From Zingiber officinale (Eukaryota > Streptophyta > Magnoliopsida > Zingiberales > Zingiberaceae): a stretch of DNA of 64,000 bases. Of this stretch, positions 1-11,475 are shown one piece after another. The notes beneath the pieces are model-generated. The model saw only the letters and a list, made by a program, of their open reading frames with translations. It had not been told where the DNA came from and did no database searches. The stretch is taken from the NCBI RefSeq assembly GCF_018446385.1, contig NC_055997.1:39312254-39376253 (forward strand). Direction: 5' to 3'. The position numbers were made by a program, and so were the translations under genes. How positions within the stretch are numbered: position 1 is the first letter of the stretch; each line of letters opens with the position of its first letter.

Positions 1-1450
1 GAAATTATTCTTTCATAACTTTCAAATCTGGACTGATTTTCATCTAACAATCAACTGTATATATCCATTTATCAATTACTCTATTGAATTTGAATATTGC
101 ATTTGGAGAACGGCTATTTCCAACATAACTTTAACAATAACAGTCAATTGGTAATGACCATCAATCGACTACTGCCTAAATAGTCGAGTCACACAGTTGA
201 GTAGAAATATTATGTTCGCTACCATAGTTATAATAGTCGACTGCTCAACACCATCAATCGACTAATAGTCAAACAGTCAAGTTTCCAATCAAGTTCTAAA
301 CTTTCCATTTACTAGAATAGTGACAACAATTGAATGTTATTCTCCAACAATTAATTGATGATGAATAGTCGAGTTTCAGATATTTTGTTCATTATAATAT
401 CAATCGATTGCCCATACCTATCAATCGACTAATCTTCAACAAACGCCCTTACACCTTCTCAAATTTTGAATTTAGGATTTAAGAGTTCATTAGTTGATTG
501 CTACTACCAAGTCGTTAATTGATACCTTTATTTCAGCCTTACCAATCGTAAAGTTTTTCTTGCCTAGTATCTGGTTGATCTCAATCTGCCAAGACTTTCT
601 TTGCACAAAATCCAAATAATCTTGATCTACTAGGGCTTTTCGTTGCCTACTATCCGATCAACCTTGATATGTAAAAACTTCATCATAGTCTAACATCCTA
701 TCAACCTTGACCTTTTAGGATTTCACCACTAGCAAACATCTGATCTTCCTTAACCTATTTGAACTTACTTTCTCATGCCTAATATTCGATCTTTCATGAC
801 CTGTCAAGACTTCACTTCTCATGACTAACATCCGATCCTTCATGACATGTTTGGACTTCCCTATTGCCAAATATCTGGATCTTCTTGACCTATTTAGACT
901 TTCCTCATTGTCAAGTGTCTAATTAATCTTGACTCACTTGGATTTCACATCTCATGTTAAGTGTCTGGTCCTCTATGGTCCACTTGGAGTTCGCCTTTGC
1001 CAACTCTCTGTTGGACTTTCAATTGTCAAGTGTTGGTTCTCTATAACTTACTTGGACTTCATCTCTCATGTCATCTCCTCGTTGGACTTCCAACTATTAA
1101 ATGTTTAGTCAACCATGACTTACCTAGACTTCTCTATTGACAACTCTCTATTGAACTTTCGGCTTCCAAGTATCGATCAACTATGGCCGACTTGGACTTT
1201 TCTATTATCAAGTATTCTATCAATCTTGACCTACTTAACTTTTCTCTTGGCCATCCACATTCAAATCAATCTTGGTCAATCTGACTCGAGATCGATTGCA
1301 TCGATAATCTCTCTCTCTAACAAATTCTCCTTCTACTTAATGTCTCGCTCTTATCAACAAACATATTAATCAAATATTGAAATTCATCTCAAGCCAACTC
1401 AAACTTGGTCAACCAATCTTGGTCAATTTGGTCAATTTTGATCGGAGATC
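1..1450 (-). repeat. Decayed LTR related to the 40385-47563 element
   Basis: The tract follows the same order of blocks as the LTR at 40385-41849. First comes a cluster of short palindrome-like motifs (about 120-440, cores such as AATCGACT and AGTCGAGT). Then comes a degenerate tandem tract (about 560-1250) with a unit resembling 'caagtgtctggtca' followed by 'cttgacctacttggactt'. It ends in a segment resembling 'ctcaaacttggtcaacc' near 1400-1430. No gene-like reading frame fits; the small open frames here are by-products of the repeat. Both outer edges are unclear and the left one may lie outside the window. The assignment rests on visual similarity, not an alignment. Confidence 0.45.
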
Positions 1451-1864
1451 GATTACGCCAATATTTACACCAACTTCTCTACTCTTGTTTCTGAATTCTG
1501 AAATCTTGCTCACTTTCAACTTCAATTCTTCAATTCTAATAGAAGGAAGTTTATCTCAGTCTCGGAAAGACATGAAAATATTCACTTCGAATGTGAATCT
1601 AGATGGCATTCAATTTATCGATAATGAATTAAACAACTTTCAATAGTCGAGATATAAGAAAATATCAAAATTTCTAAGATTAACTCCACCTTTAAAATTA
1701 TTTATTTTTATTAAATATTTTAAGAAAATTACTCTTTTATCCAGAAAAATATATGTAAAATATAAGTATTGCAAAACCTCTTATAAATTTCAATTATATG
1801 GCAGCAATTCAATTTGGAGTCAGAATATTCGCAAACATAACATAACTATCTAGATTTTCTATCA
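1451..1864. other. AT-rich stretch, no gene seen
   Basis: Low-complexity AT-rich sequence between the decayed LTR and the exon-like frame at 1865-2080. I see no coding, RNA or repeat structure that can be supported. Confidence 0.5.
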
Positions 1865-2080
1865 CTAAGAGTGAAGGCACTCATTGATTGCTGTGAATTT
1901 ATTTGCTGAGCCCAGAAGATTATTACAATCCTCGACATCTTCAAGCAACACTAACTGCCTTTCATCAGCTGTTAACAAAGTTTCGTATAAGGATTCTGGT
2001 TGTTCCACCTTATGGTTATTGAATCTTTCTATATCCACTAGAACTTCTGCACCAGTTTCTCGATTGACTTCTGTCTCAAT
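1865..2080 (-). pseudogene. Exon-like open frame without ATG, unidentified
   Basis: On the minus strand a 71-codon frame is open from just after a TAA at 2081-2083 to a TAG at 1865-1867. It has no ATG, so it can only be a terminal exon or a remnant. The translation has balanced, gene-like composition: acidic and leucine-rich, with a segment reading ADERQLVLLEDVEDCNNLL. Upstream on the same strand (2081-2560) are possible splice-site-bounded pieces, for example a segment encoding RNMTYEDGNLDLAG followed by GTAAAG. They sit in conflicting frames, which suggests a decayed gene. I do not recognise the family. A chance open frame is the main alternative. Confidence 0.3.
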
Positions 2081-2985
2081 TTATAGCCCTTTTTGTTTGC
2101 TTCATCAGACTCAAATGCAACTGGTTTATTATTCTCTTTTTCCTCTTTTTAAGCAATTGATGTTCTTCCTGAGAAGGAAAGACTCATGGTTTGTCACACG
2201 TGAAAAATTCATGATTTAATTTGAGTATCTTGTCCATGTACAAATATCTCCATATTCCCTTGCACATGACAGAGAACACGTTCCTTTCTGTTTCACATTA
2301 ACTGCAAGTCCAATGGATAATTCAGATAATGCATCCACTGAGTCTTACTTTTTCTCTTCTCTTCTTATACTCTAGAAATTATAAGAGCAGCATCTAAATT
2401 CACCCTGCATCTTTATTATATGCTTTACCCAGCCAGATCCAAATTGCCATCTTCATATGTCATGTTGCGCTTATCTGAAACAATTCCAATTGATCGAATA
2501 TTTACTGGTCACAGCTGTAAGATCAAGAAGAGCAGTAGAGTATGAATAAAGCTTTTAAATTTTTAAATATTTCAAAGGCTTATTGCATAAAATAAATTTT
2601 TAATTTTCAAGATTAATTAATTTGAAATCAATTAAGGTTTTAAAATAATACGCTAAGGTTAAAAGCAAGAATGAAAAATAATATAATGATTTAATTTGAT
2701 TCGATAACTCTTAGGTACTTTCCCTATCACTCCTTGTTAAATTGAAAGCCATTAAGAGGCAAAGAAACCTTTCCAAAATTTGCCTTACAAATCTATTTAC
2801 AGTAAAGTACAAAAAATAAAAAACAAGCAACAGTCAAGTAATTTGATAGCTAAGAAGAATAATATTAAAATGAATATACTGAGCTGTCAGAATGGTCGAT
2901 GTTTGTAGAAAACTTTTGGAAGGAAATGAATGCAAACTTTTTTCTGAGTGATTCTTGTAATTCTTAGTTTTTTTTCATGTATGGG
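2081..2985. other. Possible decayed exons, then AT-rich DNA
   Basis: 2090-2560 contains short minus-strand open pieces with plausible AG/GT borders that may belong with 1865-2080, but no consistent frame joins them. 2560-2985 is AT-rich with no recognisable feature. Confidence 0.3.
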
Positions 2986-3612
2986 ATGTGCAACACAGAC
3001 GTCTATTTGTAGTATCTGTTTGGCATTATGTGATCGACCATTTGTCATCCTGGACGATCAAATTAAGAGATTCGATTGTTTTCTGCAATAATAATTATTT
3101 TAACTTTGGTTGACTAACTTTACTATTTTGGTCGACCACATTCTACACTTTGGTTAACTAGATCGAAAGCCAGATATCCAACTTTGTCTAATTTATTTAC
3201 CAACTATATTATCTAGTCGACCACCATGTATTTTGGTCAGCCAACCTTCGTTGATCAAGTTTTATCTAGTTGTTAATTGGGCACTTAGTCGACTACTACT
3301 GTTTATTGCGTCGACCAACTTGGATAAACTTCGAGTTATCCAAAAGGTTCTCTCCTAATTTTTTTTCCTTTGTCTAATATTTGACCTACTATGATCTCTT
3401 ACCTGCTTATTATCCGGTCTTTAAGGACTTCTTGCTCTTGCCAAATGTCTAGTCCACCTGCCCCATTTAGACTTTTTCTCGTATGCCAAATGTCCAGTCC
3501 ACTTGACTCTGCTAAATGTGTGGTCCATTTGACACATTTGCTCTTCATTCCTAGCAACTCCAATTGGTCTTTCCCATTTTTTCTTGCAAGTTTATACCTG
3601 TACACTTGACAG
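2986..3612 (-). repeat. Second decayed LTR fragment with GTCGACC motifs
   Basis: This resembles the tract at 1-1450 and the LTR at 40385 in layout. Several GTCGAC/GTTGACT-type motifs occur at about 3025-3330. They are followed at about 3370-3560 by the same kind of tandem unit ('ccaaatgtctagtccac', 'ccaaatgtccagtccac'). The right part of the LTR is missing. The 72-residue plus-strand and 68-residue minus-strand open frames here are two readings of the repeat, not genes. Confidence 0.4.
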
Positions 3613-3999
3613 GTAAATTAGATTACACAATAGCTAATTTTAAACTGAAAATTCAAATAGAGGAGAAAAAGAAACCCATCACAATGGGCAGAATATAAAG
3701 TACAGAATCTGTATTCGTTCAATCAGATAACCAAAGAAACAATTCTGCTCGTAGAATATCAATTTATATTTATAACAATCTTTTATAGATCCGATGAAAG
3801 GAAAACCATAAATGTTTAGTATGATCTGATACTCACATATCAAATGTCTGGTTCTCTAGCTCTCAGTTTAAATCTCGCTGAGGAGCACCAAGTTTAGTCA
3901 TGTAGCACAAGGCTGCAGGATGTATCAGGAAATCTGTCTCATAAAAGCCAACATCTTACAGAACATGAGCCCAGATAGAAGTAAGAAAATTCAGTATAA
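3613..3999 (-). other. 3' flank of the PPR gene
   Basis: AT-rich sequence directly downstream of the PPR stop codon on the minus strand; it probably includes the 3' UTR. No clear polyadenylation signal can be singled out and no other feature was seen. Confidence 0.4.
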
Positions 4000-5631
4000 T
4001 CACCTGCAAATATAATCTGTGATTGTATCGCAAATGTAATATCTATTTCTCATCGACCAAATTACTGTATCCAACATACAATATATTTCTTGATCTTGTA
4101 AATGTATTCTATCATGGGAGACGAAAGTGTGAACTTTGCCACCAATCTCTATCCAACTACAACCAGGTATTTTGAGACTGCACATTTGCTTCATCCTCCT
4201 CCTCAGATATAACACGTTTTCCCAATGGCCTTCAGCTACATATATATTAGACAAAAGAGCATAATTAACTAATTTCCTTGGCTCCAAATAGAAGAGCTTT
4301 TCTGAAACCCATTCTGCCAATTTAGCATTGCGATGGACATTGCACGCACCAATTAAGGCTCCAAGAACACTCGCATCAGGTTCGAATGGCATGCTGGATA
4401 GGACATCAGAAGCCTCATCTAGATAACCTGCTCTGCTAAGTAGATCAATTAGACATGCAAAGTGCTCCGAGCTTGGTTTTATTTGGTAGTTCTTAATCAT
4501 AGTACTGAAATAGTGCACTCCTGCATCCACAAATCCAGCATGACTGCAGGCAGAGATTACTGCTAAAAATGTGATTCTGTTAGGTTTTATACCTTCATGT
4601 AACATTACCTCAAACTTATTAATGGCTTCCATTGCCAATCCATGATGAGCATAGGAAGAAATCATGGAAGACCAAGTCACACAATCAGGTGAAGGTATCA
4701 AAGAAAATGCTCGGGCAGAATTGTCGATGCTGCCGCACTTTGCATATGCTATGATAAGAGCATTACCAATGGACAAATATGCTTGAAACCCATTTTTTAC
4801 TACATAACCATGAACTTGTGTAGCCTCATTCGAAGATGCTAAATTAGCACAAGTGCTGAGAATACTCGCAAGTGTTAATCCATCTGGTTTTAGCCCGCCT
4901 CGAAGCATATTATTAAAAAGCATTAGAGCTTCTTTGCCTTCGCCACACTTCCCATAACCAACTATTATAGTGTTCCAACAAACAACATTCTTATTATCCA
5001 TTCTATCGAATACATGGCGAGCATCCTTAATGACTGCACATTTGGCGTACATATCTACCAAGGAACTACCAACAACTAAATCAGATTCAAGGGCTAATTT
5101 TATAATCAAACAATGAGTCTGAATTCCTAAATCATAACAAATCATTCGGCTACAGAAATTTATCAAACTACTGAACGTAAAACCATCTCCTATAAAGCCT
5201 TCAGTCCTCATCGAATGAAACAGATTAAAAGCTTCTCTTTTATAATCATTCAATAAGTAACAAGACAACATTATGTTCCACACCGCCAAATCTTTTGAAG
5301 CCATATCATCGAACACCTTACGAGCCTCTCGAACAAAACGACATTTTGAATACATGTTTGACAGAGCACTGCCAACAAAGACATCATAAGCAACTCCAAA
5401 TTTCATAGTCAAGCAATGCAACTGTTTACCTAGCAAGTGGTCATTCAATCTCAAGGAAAGCCTGAGGAGGCGTATGAAATTTCTGCTCTTAAGGTTTGAC
5501 CTATTTGTTACTTCTCTGTTTGTTCTACAAGCATTACAAGGATATGGCTGATCGGAAGTTACCAAACTGGAATGAGAAAGAAAAACATGAGAGGCACGAA
5601 ATCTTAACACCAACCTCCTGCGAGAGATCAT
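4000..5631 (-). CDS. Organellar pentatricopeptide-repeat protein, PLS class with E/E+ C-terminus
   Basis: A single-exon frame encodes 543 residues from the first in-frame ATG (5629-5631). The frame stays open another 33 codons upstream to a TTG, but no ATG lies there, so I reject the longer form. The N-terminus (MISRRRLVLRFRASHVF) is rich in Arg, Ser and hydrophobic residues, like a mitochondrial or plastid presequence. Counted from this ATG, PPR motifs run from about residue 80 to 415 in alternating S, P and L types: VGSALSNMYSKC, WNIMLSCYL, GSSLVDMYAKC, CWNTIIVGYGKCG, GNALIIAYAKCGS, TWSSMISSYAHHG, TFLAVISACSHAGF. E and E+-like segments follow (VNYALLSNIYVAEGHWE, PGCSWIEIGGKVHTFVSHD). No DYW domain is present. 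Proteins of this class bind organelle RNA sequence-specifically and usually act in C-to-U editing with a DYW partner. From memory it resembles the Arabidopsis At2g46050 type, untested. No stop or frameshift interrupts it. Confidence 0.9.
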   Translation of the reverse strand: MISRRRLVLRFRASHVFLSHSSLVTSDQPYPCNACRTNREVTNRSNLKSRNFIRLLRLSLRLNDHLLGKQLHCLTMKFGVAYDVFVGSALSNMYSKCRFVREARKVFDDMASKDLAVWNIMLSCYLLNDYKREAFNLFHSMRTEGFIGDGFTFSSLINFCSRMICYDLGIQTHCLIIKLALESDLVVGSSLVDMYAKCAVIKDARHVFDRMDNKNVVCWNTIIVGYGKCGEGKEALMLFNNMLRGGLKPDGLTLASILSTCANLASSNEATQVHGYVVKNGFQAYLSIGNALIIAYAKCGSIDNSARAFSLIPSPDCVTWSSMISSYAHHGLAMEAINKFEVMLHEGIKPNRITFLAVISACSHAGFVDAGVHYFSTMIKNYQIKPSSEHFACLIDLLSRAGYLDEASDVLSSMPFEPDASVLGALIGACNVHRNAKLAEWVSEKLFYLEPRKLVNYALLSNIYVAEGHWENVLYLRRRMKQMCSLKIPGCSWIEIGGKVHTFVSHDRIHLQDQEIYCMLDTVIWSMRNRYYICDTITDYICR

Positions 5632-7424
5632 GATTCCTTTTGGACGTGCCACTGAACAAATGGCGAGCGTGCATTGTTGGCGATAAGAAGCGCCCGTCTC
5701 GCGTTGTATTGGAACGGCAAAATTACTCAAAGTATGTACTAAAAAAATAGGAAATCGACCAGCTAATCACCGAAAGGAGTGAAGAAGCTGAAGCTGTTTT
5801 ACCGGAGGAGGCCGCATTCAAAATTATGGAATTCGCATTTTTTTTTTTTCTTTCAATTTTATCATAGGATGCATTTAATTTTAAAAATGATTTTTCATCT
5901 ATTAATTCTAAATATAAATATAAATATAAATTATTATTTTTATTTAAACCGAACCATCCAAAAAAAATTCTAAAAGCCTCATTTTTTTTAATTTATGTTA
6001 TTAAACTCATAATAATCTTCTAAATTTATTTATATTTTTTATTTTAAAAATTAAATAAAAATTTTAAAATATAAAAGAAGGTTAATAAAAAATTATAAAA
6101 TTAAAGAAATATTAATAATTAATAAAAGTTTTTTATTTCTAGTTTTTAATAGATAACTTCCAGAAAAATGAAATTAAATTTAAAATATGAAAAATTAAAT
6201 TACTAAAAATAAAAATTACTTGCTATTTTGGTTAAAACATCACCAATTTGATATTGATTTTGTGAAATGTAGTTATATTAGTCTTGATTTCGTTAATACT
6301 TTTGGTGTTGATTTTATCAAAATATCACTATATTAGTGTTGATTTTATTAAAATATTATCATCAATTTAGTCGTATATCATCATCTCCATGACTACTGTA
6401 AATTTTTTAAAACGGACTATACATAACTAAAAAAGTTTTGAATGATTTCATGATGGGGTCACATCTCCTAGATCCTCTAATTGATAAAAAAGTAAATCAA
6501 GGTAAGAATCATTTATAATTGTGGTTAGATCATGATCGTAATCTGATCATAATTAATTATAATATTTTTTTGAATTTATCGTCTCTTTAGTTTATAATTT
6601 GAATCAGGACAGAGAGCCAGATGCCATCAAGAAATCACTCCCACACTCGATGCCAAATTACCTGACTACTTATCTATCATTGACTTGACGGCCTCCAAAC
6701 GGCCTTCTTCCTCCAACATTGCACGCCGCTCTTGTGCGGCTTGGCTCGCACACCGCTTCTCACTGTGTTTCGCCGAACCCAACGAGACATCGACAAAATT
6801 GACTTTTGATCTCCTCCCCGAATTCCATTTCCATCAAAATTTTATCTTTTACAGACCATCCAGAAATTGATAAATTATATCGTGCCGCTTTTCTGATTTT
6901 CTCAGCCCATCCATTCTAGCTAGTAATTCCACAATAATCTCGTTTTATTGTTAAAAAAGGGTGCCACTGTAGTTTTTCTCTAGTTTTATTCCAAAATAAT
7001 CCTTTCTGTTGACGGATGTAAAAATTTTTTTCTACCTATTGAATTAAACAACGATTATTATCTACATTACCTGGCTTTGATGCAGCGGTTAGTTATTTTA
7101 ACAGTTAAACAAACTTTTAAGATTTAGTGAGAAGATATTTTTCTTTAATACGATGATAATTTTAAAGATATTAGCTGTTTTGGACGGATAATTATGAAAT
7201 TTTTTGATTTATTTGATGAGCGAAATGTAAATTGGACCGTCTATTTTAAAATTTATCAAATTGTAAAATCTAGATACATGATAAAATAAAATTATTATCC
7301 ACTTTGAGTAATATAATTCATGCAATTTCTTCGCGCCCATGCTCTTTTTAAAATTGACAATAGTATTTCCCCCTCGTTTACAAACCAAGACCCAATGTAC
7401 GACACATGACTTTAAGTCTTTAAA
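5632..7424. other. 5' flank of PPR gene and AT-rich intergenic DNA
   Basis: 5632-5800 should contain the PPR promoter and 5' leader (minus strand). 5830-6600 is AT-rich with homopolymer runs. 6680-6840 is locally GC-richer with a 61-residue plus-strand open frame (MTASKRPSSSNIARRSC at its start), but nothing supports a gene there. No transposon ends were recognised before 7425. Confidence 0.4.
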
Positions 7425-8076
7425 GGTGCGTTTGATTGAGGGTTATCCTTGATAACCTTGGTTATCCATCCAAGATTATCAACAAAAATCCTATTTAATT
7501 TAGGTAATCAATAATTCCCGAGTAATGTCTCATGTCCGACACGTCAGCAAAAGGGACATGCAACCAGGAATCGGAAAATCTCGAAAAACTGAGGTTTTTC
7601 TTGATTCCGGGGTTATCGATTTTTTTTTACCCAAAATATCCTCAAATAAAAGAAAAATGTGAAAAAAAAGTAAAATGTAAAGAAAAAAATGGAAAATATA
7701 AAAAAAAATAAAAAATAAATAAAAAACGTAATTTTTTTTAAAAAATAAAAATATTTAAAAATAATAAAAAATGGTAAAAAAACTTTTAAAAATAGAAAAA
7801 ACATTAAAAAATTAAAAAAAAAATACAAAAAAACATTAAAAAAATTTAAAAAAAGAAAAAAATAGGAAAAATGAAAAATTTTAAAAAGCAAAAAATAATA
7901 AAAAATGTTAAAAAACATTAAAAATATTAAAAATAGAAAAATGTAAAAAATCCTAAAAAATAAAAAAAACTTAAAAAAATAAAAATATAAAAATATAAAA
8001 AAAAACAAAATTAAAAAATTAAAATATATATAAAAATTTAAAAAAATGAAAATATAGTAAAATAGAAAAGAGTTTA

Positions 8077-8144
<68 letters not shown>

Positions 8145-8353
8145 GTATAGTTGATTTTGTAATTAAGGGTAATCTAGTAAAATACTAAACTAGGTTGTTC
8201 ATTAAAATTTTCAAACAAATATATTTTTGTTACATTATTTAGATTGAACCAAACAACATTTGGTTATGTTTTATTTCCCATAATATTGATTATGTGATTA
8301 CCTGATAATCATATAACTAAAATTATACATGATAATTTAAACCAAATATACCC
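7425..8353. mobile_element. MITE-like non-autonomous DNA transposon
   Basis: The left end GGTGCGTTTGATT and the reverse complement of the right end, GGTATATTTGGTT, match apart from transitions, as expected for old terminal inverted repeats. The interior holds paired motifs such as 'ggttatc' and 'gataacc' near the left end and 'gattatgtgattacc' near the right. The middle (7610-8070) is a long A/T homopolymer-like tract. A second copy lies at 59459-59860 with the same left end and the same A-rich middle. No transposase is present. No target site duplication could be fixed, so the superfamily is open. The 131-residue minus-strand frame inside is Phe/Ile low complexity, not a gene. Confidence 0.5.
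8077..8143. repeat. (AAT)n-(ATT)n inverted microsatellite
   Basis: A run of AAT triplets switches near 8106 to a run of ATT triplets, so the stretch is close to self-complementary and could form one long hairpin. It lies inside the MITE-like element, next to its A-rich tract. Confidence 0.9.
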
Positions 8354-9103
8354 TAAAAGACCAGTAAATTTTAAACTGGGTTGATTTCCATAGGTGCTGT
8401 GATGTTCGAACTGTAGCAATGCAATAATTAGTGCCTTGGTATAATCAATGTAGCATGAGTACACTTGCTTTTCGTTATCTGCAGTATTACAATGTAATTA
8501 GACTAATAGCAAATAATATCTGATTTACCTGTAACCTAGTATTGACAGACTAACCAGACAATCTCAGTGTAAAGCCAAAATTATCCCAGTTTATTGAAAT
8601 TTATAAAAGAGAATTTTATAGTTAGGTACACGTCTAACATGAAACCCTATCAAGTCTTTATAACATAAAGTACTATAGGTGAACTTAGTATAACGTTACA
8701 ATTAGGTAAAACCAAGCTCACACTCTTGAAATGATTATAATTCTAGTTCTACTGATAAAAAAAAATCAAGACATATAATTTTTTGGAGTCAATACTTTTA
8801 TTTGATTTTGCATTCAATTTACATTTGATAAAATATATCTTAGGGATTAGCGGTGAATTATCAACAACATTACAAAAAAAAATCAAAATATTGTAAATAC
8901 AATGAATTTGATATAAATATGTAAACACCAACATCAAAGTATGAGAGATGATGGTTGAGATTCATTTTTAAAAAAGATTCAATATTTTTATCAACAACAT
9001 TATATTGATATTCTCAAAATGGATGATATGTTCACATATTAAAAATCATGAGGTCGTCCCTATCATAATCCACAAAAAGTGACAAACTTGCATCATTATC
9101 ATG
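8354..9103. other. AT-rich intergenic DNA
   Basis: No coding or repeat structure recognised. The last five bases, TCATG (9099-9103), are the left target site duplication of the gypsy element that follows. Confidence 0.5.
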
Positions 9104-9963
9104 TGTTACGATTCCGCAAGTGTACGGATTCGTCGTCAGTAATAAAGATTATCGATCCCATGAGAACTGGTTATAAGCACTAGCGATGACTCATTTAGGA
9201 TTAGCTAAACTACTGATGGTTGTAAGTTATCTAAAGAAAAGGGGTTTGGAAACGGAAACGAGAACTAGCAAAGAAGAAGTAATAGACTTGGTTTATGAAG
9301 AGTCCTAGGGGTAGGGTTTCATTGTGGTGGTATCGATGTATCACATTCTATCTTTTAGTCATTGTCCATCAACATGCATTCACCGGAAGCTGAAGTATCT
9401 ATTCTTAGGTACCAAATAAAGGAGATCCCTATGAAATCATGTTACGGTTAACCCCTGTCACTAGGGCGCCTCGGTAGATCACAAGAACACTACTCTAATT
9501 GGTGTCACTAAGGATAGAGATAAGGAGCTTAGTTTGGTCTCTTACTTCCTTGTAGAGGAGTTGTCTCTCCTTTCAAGGAAGTACCCTAGATGTTCGTGAA
9601 TGGGTTACCCCTGTCACTAGGGCCCCTCGGGTGTATGATCTAGGATATTCTCTCTACGAGATAGGCAATTCCTACACAATCAATTAACACGATATAGAGA
9701 TTGAGTGATCGAAACAAAGCAAGTGAAATCATCCAATGAAATAGAGGTAAAAGTATGAGTCTACATCAAACCAATCCACAACTACTCCCTCATCCTAGAA
9801 CAAGGAATCTACTTCATAGACGTTGGAGAAAAACCCGAAGACATAATGTTAAGCATACAATTCTCAAACAAGAAGAGAGAAAGAGAAAAGACGCTTATCC
9901 AACAACGACGAGTGATCTTCAGATCCAATCCTTTGCTTCTGGAGTTGATGTGGTGATGAAGGT
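9104..9963 (-). repeat. Gypsy left LTR, first part
   Basis: Element-sense 3' LTR up to the copia insertion point. It matches 29986-30843 of the other LTR with scattered substitutions. The last six bases, GAAGGT (9958-9963), are the copia target duplication. Confidence 0.9.
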
Positions 9964-10803
9964 TGTTAGTTAGAGCCCTAAAGCCAATCATTTGATGATT
10001 ATATTATGGACTTGTTGTATCATATTCTTATATAAATAAAGACATTTGTTTTGGTTATTATACTTACTTGTATTGGTGCCAAATAAACTAAGTATAATAG
10101 CGTCATTGAGTAGAAGGTTCTTACCTATATTAATCGATTGGTTGAATCGATAGTGAGATGATATAGAGAACACTACTCTTAATCATTCCTAGTCGAGTAT
10201 TAACATTCAGGGACAATGTTAATGCAATAAGACTAGCATGTAGGCCAACTCGATGACTTGATCTCACAAGTCATGGATATAGAGATATCAAGTTGACACA
10301 TGGGTATGCATTGGAGAATGTATACTGAATAACTCACCATGAGAAAGTATCATGGATCGTTATATGAGTGTTATATACTTTCTCATGTGGCTATTAATAT
10401 GACTACTAGTCCTTGGACTTGAAGTCACCATGGATCCCTACATAAGGAGTTATGTACTTTGGTTTCGTCAAACGTCACCCGTAACTAGGTGGACTATAAA
10501 GGCGATTAATGGGTATGTAACAAATTATGCAGAGGGATGTGAGTGATGTAGATGGGATCTATCCCTCCTATATGACGGGAGCGACATCGATATTCTTGAT
10601 AGAGTGAGACCACTAAGTGCATGGTCATGCCCAAATGAGTCAATATGAGATGTTGAGCTCATTTGATTGAGTGAGTCTACTTGGAGTTCAAGATTTAGAT
10701 TGATTAGAGGATGACACGGTTTATGCCTCACATTGATCAATCTAGATGTCAAGGATAGAAGGACACTTGTCATATTTTGTGAGGAGTCACAATTAGTAGT
10801 CAC
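9964..10803 (+). repeat. Copia 5' LTR, first part
   Basis: Matches 21454-22292 with scattered transitions. A TATAAATA at 10031-10038 is a possible TATA box but lies close to the LTR start. GTCAC at 10799-10803 is the target duplication of the nested gag-only element. Confidence 0.88.
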
Positions 10804-10918
10804 TGTTGAAACCCCAAGGTTGTTTTGGTGTGATCAACAAGTTAAGTTAGGTCATGCGTTGTTTCTAACATTGTGTCTAAGTGTGCAGGAGCTTAGGAGC
10901 ACAGGTAGTCGAGCGGAA

Positions 10919-11197
10919 GACGCAGCTAGCGAGAAGGACGGCACGCTGTGCGTCCGAGGGACGAGGCGCTGCAGAAGAGTACACCGGCGGACGAGAAGGA
11001 AGCGCGCGGTGGTTCCGAGGGACGAAAGCCGGAGCGGAAGATTGCTCGGGGAGCAAGAGACGCAGCTAGCGAGAAGGTTGACGACCGAGGGACGAAGACT
11101 GCGGATGAGTACGCTGGTGGACGAGAAGGAAACACGCGGCAATTCCGAGGGATGAGAAGCGAAGGGAAGCACGCTCGAGAAGACCGGAAGTTGGGTT
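10919..11197 (+). repeat. 140-bp imperfect tandem duplication in LTR
   Basis: The phrase GACGCAGCTAGCGAGAAGG begins at 10919 and again at 11059. Each copy continues through similar 'ccgagggacga' and 'ggacgagaaggaa' blocks. The 3' LTR has the same pair about 140 bp apart (14151 and 14291), so the duplication predates the insertion. Confidence 0.75.
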
Positions 11198-11465
11198 CGG
11201 GTGAGCCCTTTTCTGGATTGCCGAGATCACCCAAGCGAGCGGATCCGGAGCGGAAGAACCAGACCGAGGCGGGGCTGAACCAGAGAAGAGTTCCCGCACG
11301 AAAAAGTCAACGTCTGTTGACTTTGGGCTCCAGGACGCCCGGAGCAGTCCGGGGTGCCCGGACCCTGAATATTGACCAGATCGAGCTTTGACTCGATCTG
11401 AACGTTGGGGATAAAATTTATCCCCCCAGGGCGCCCGGAACCCTTCTAGGCGCCCCGACCAAGGC

Positions 11466-11475
11466 TATAAATATA
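11466..11475 (+). promoter_or_regulatory. LTR TATA box
   Basis: TATAAATATA in the 5' LTR of element 1; the identical motif is at 14700-14709 in the 3' LTR. Spacing from the LTR end fits a U3/R border. Confidence 0.65.

Noticed and set aside
5632-5730. Longer PPR protein starting at 5730
   Set aside because: The codon at 5730 is TTG and a stop lies further upstream with no ATG between; the first ATG is 5631 and begins a good organelle presequence.
7613-8008. 131-residue Phe/Ile-rich protein on the minus strand
   Set aside because: Translation of a low-complexity A/T tract inside a MITE-like element; no protein-like composition.
10733-11391. Several Arg/Ser/Glu-rich open frames on both strands (also 14158-14624)
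   Set aside because: They overlap each other within GC-rich LTR sequence and the 140-bp duplication; no domain or conserved start.
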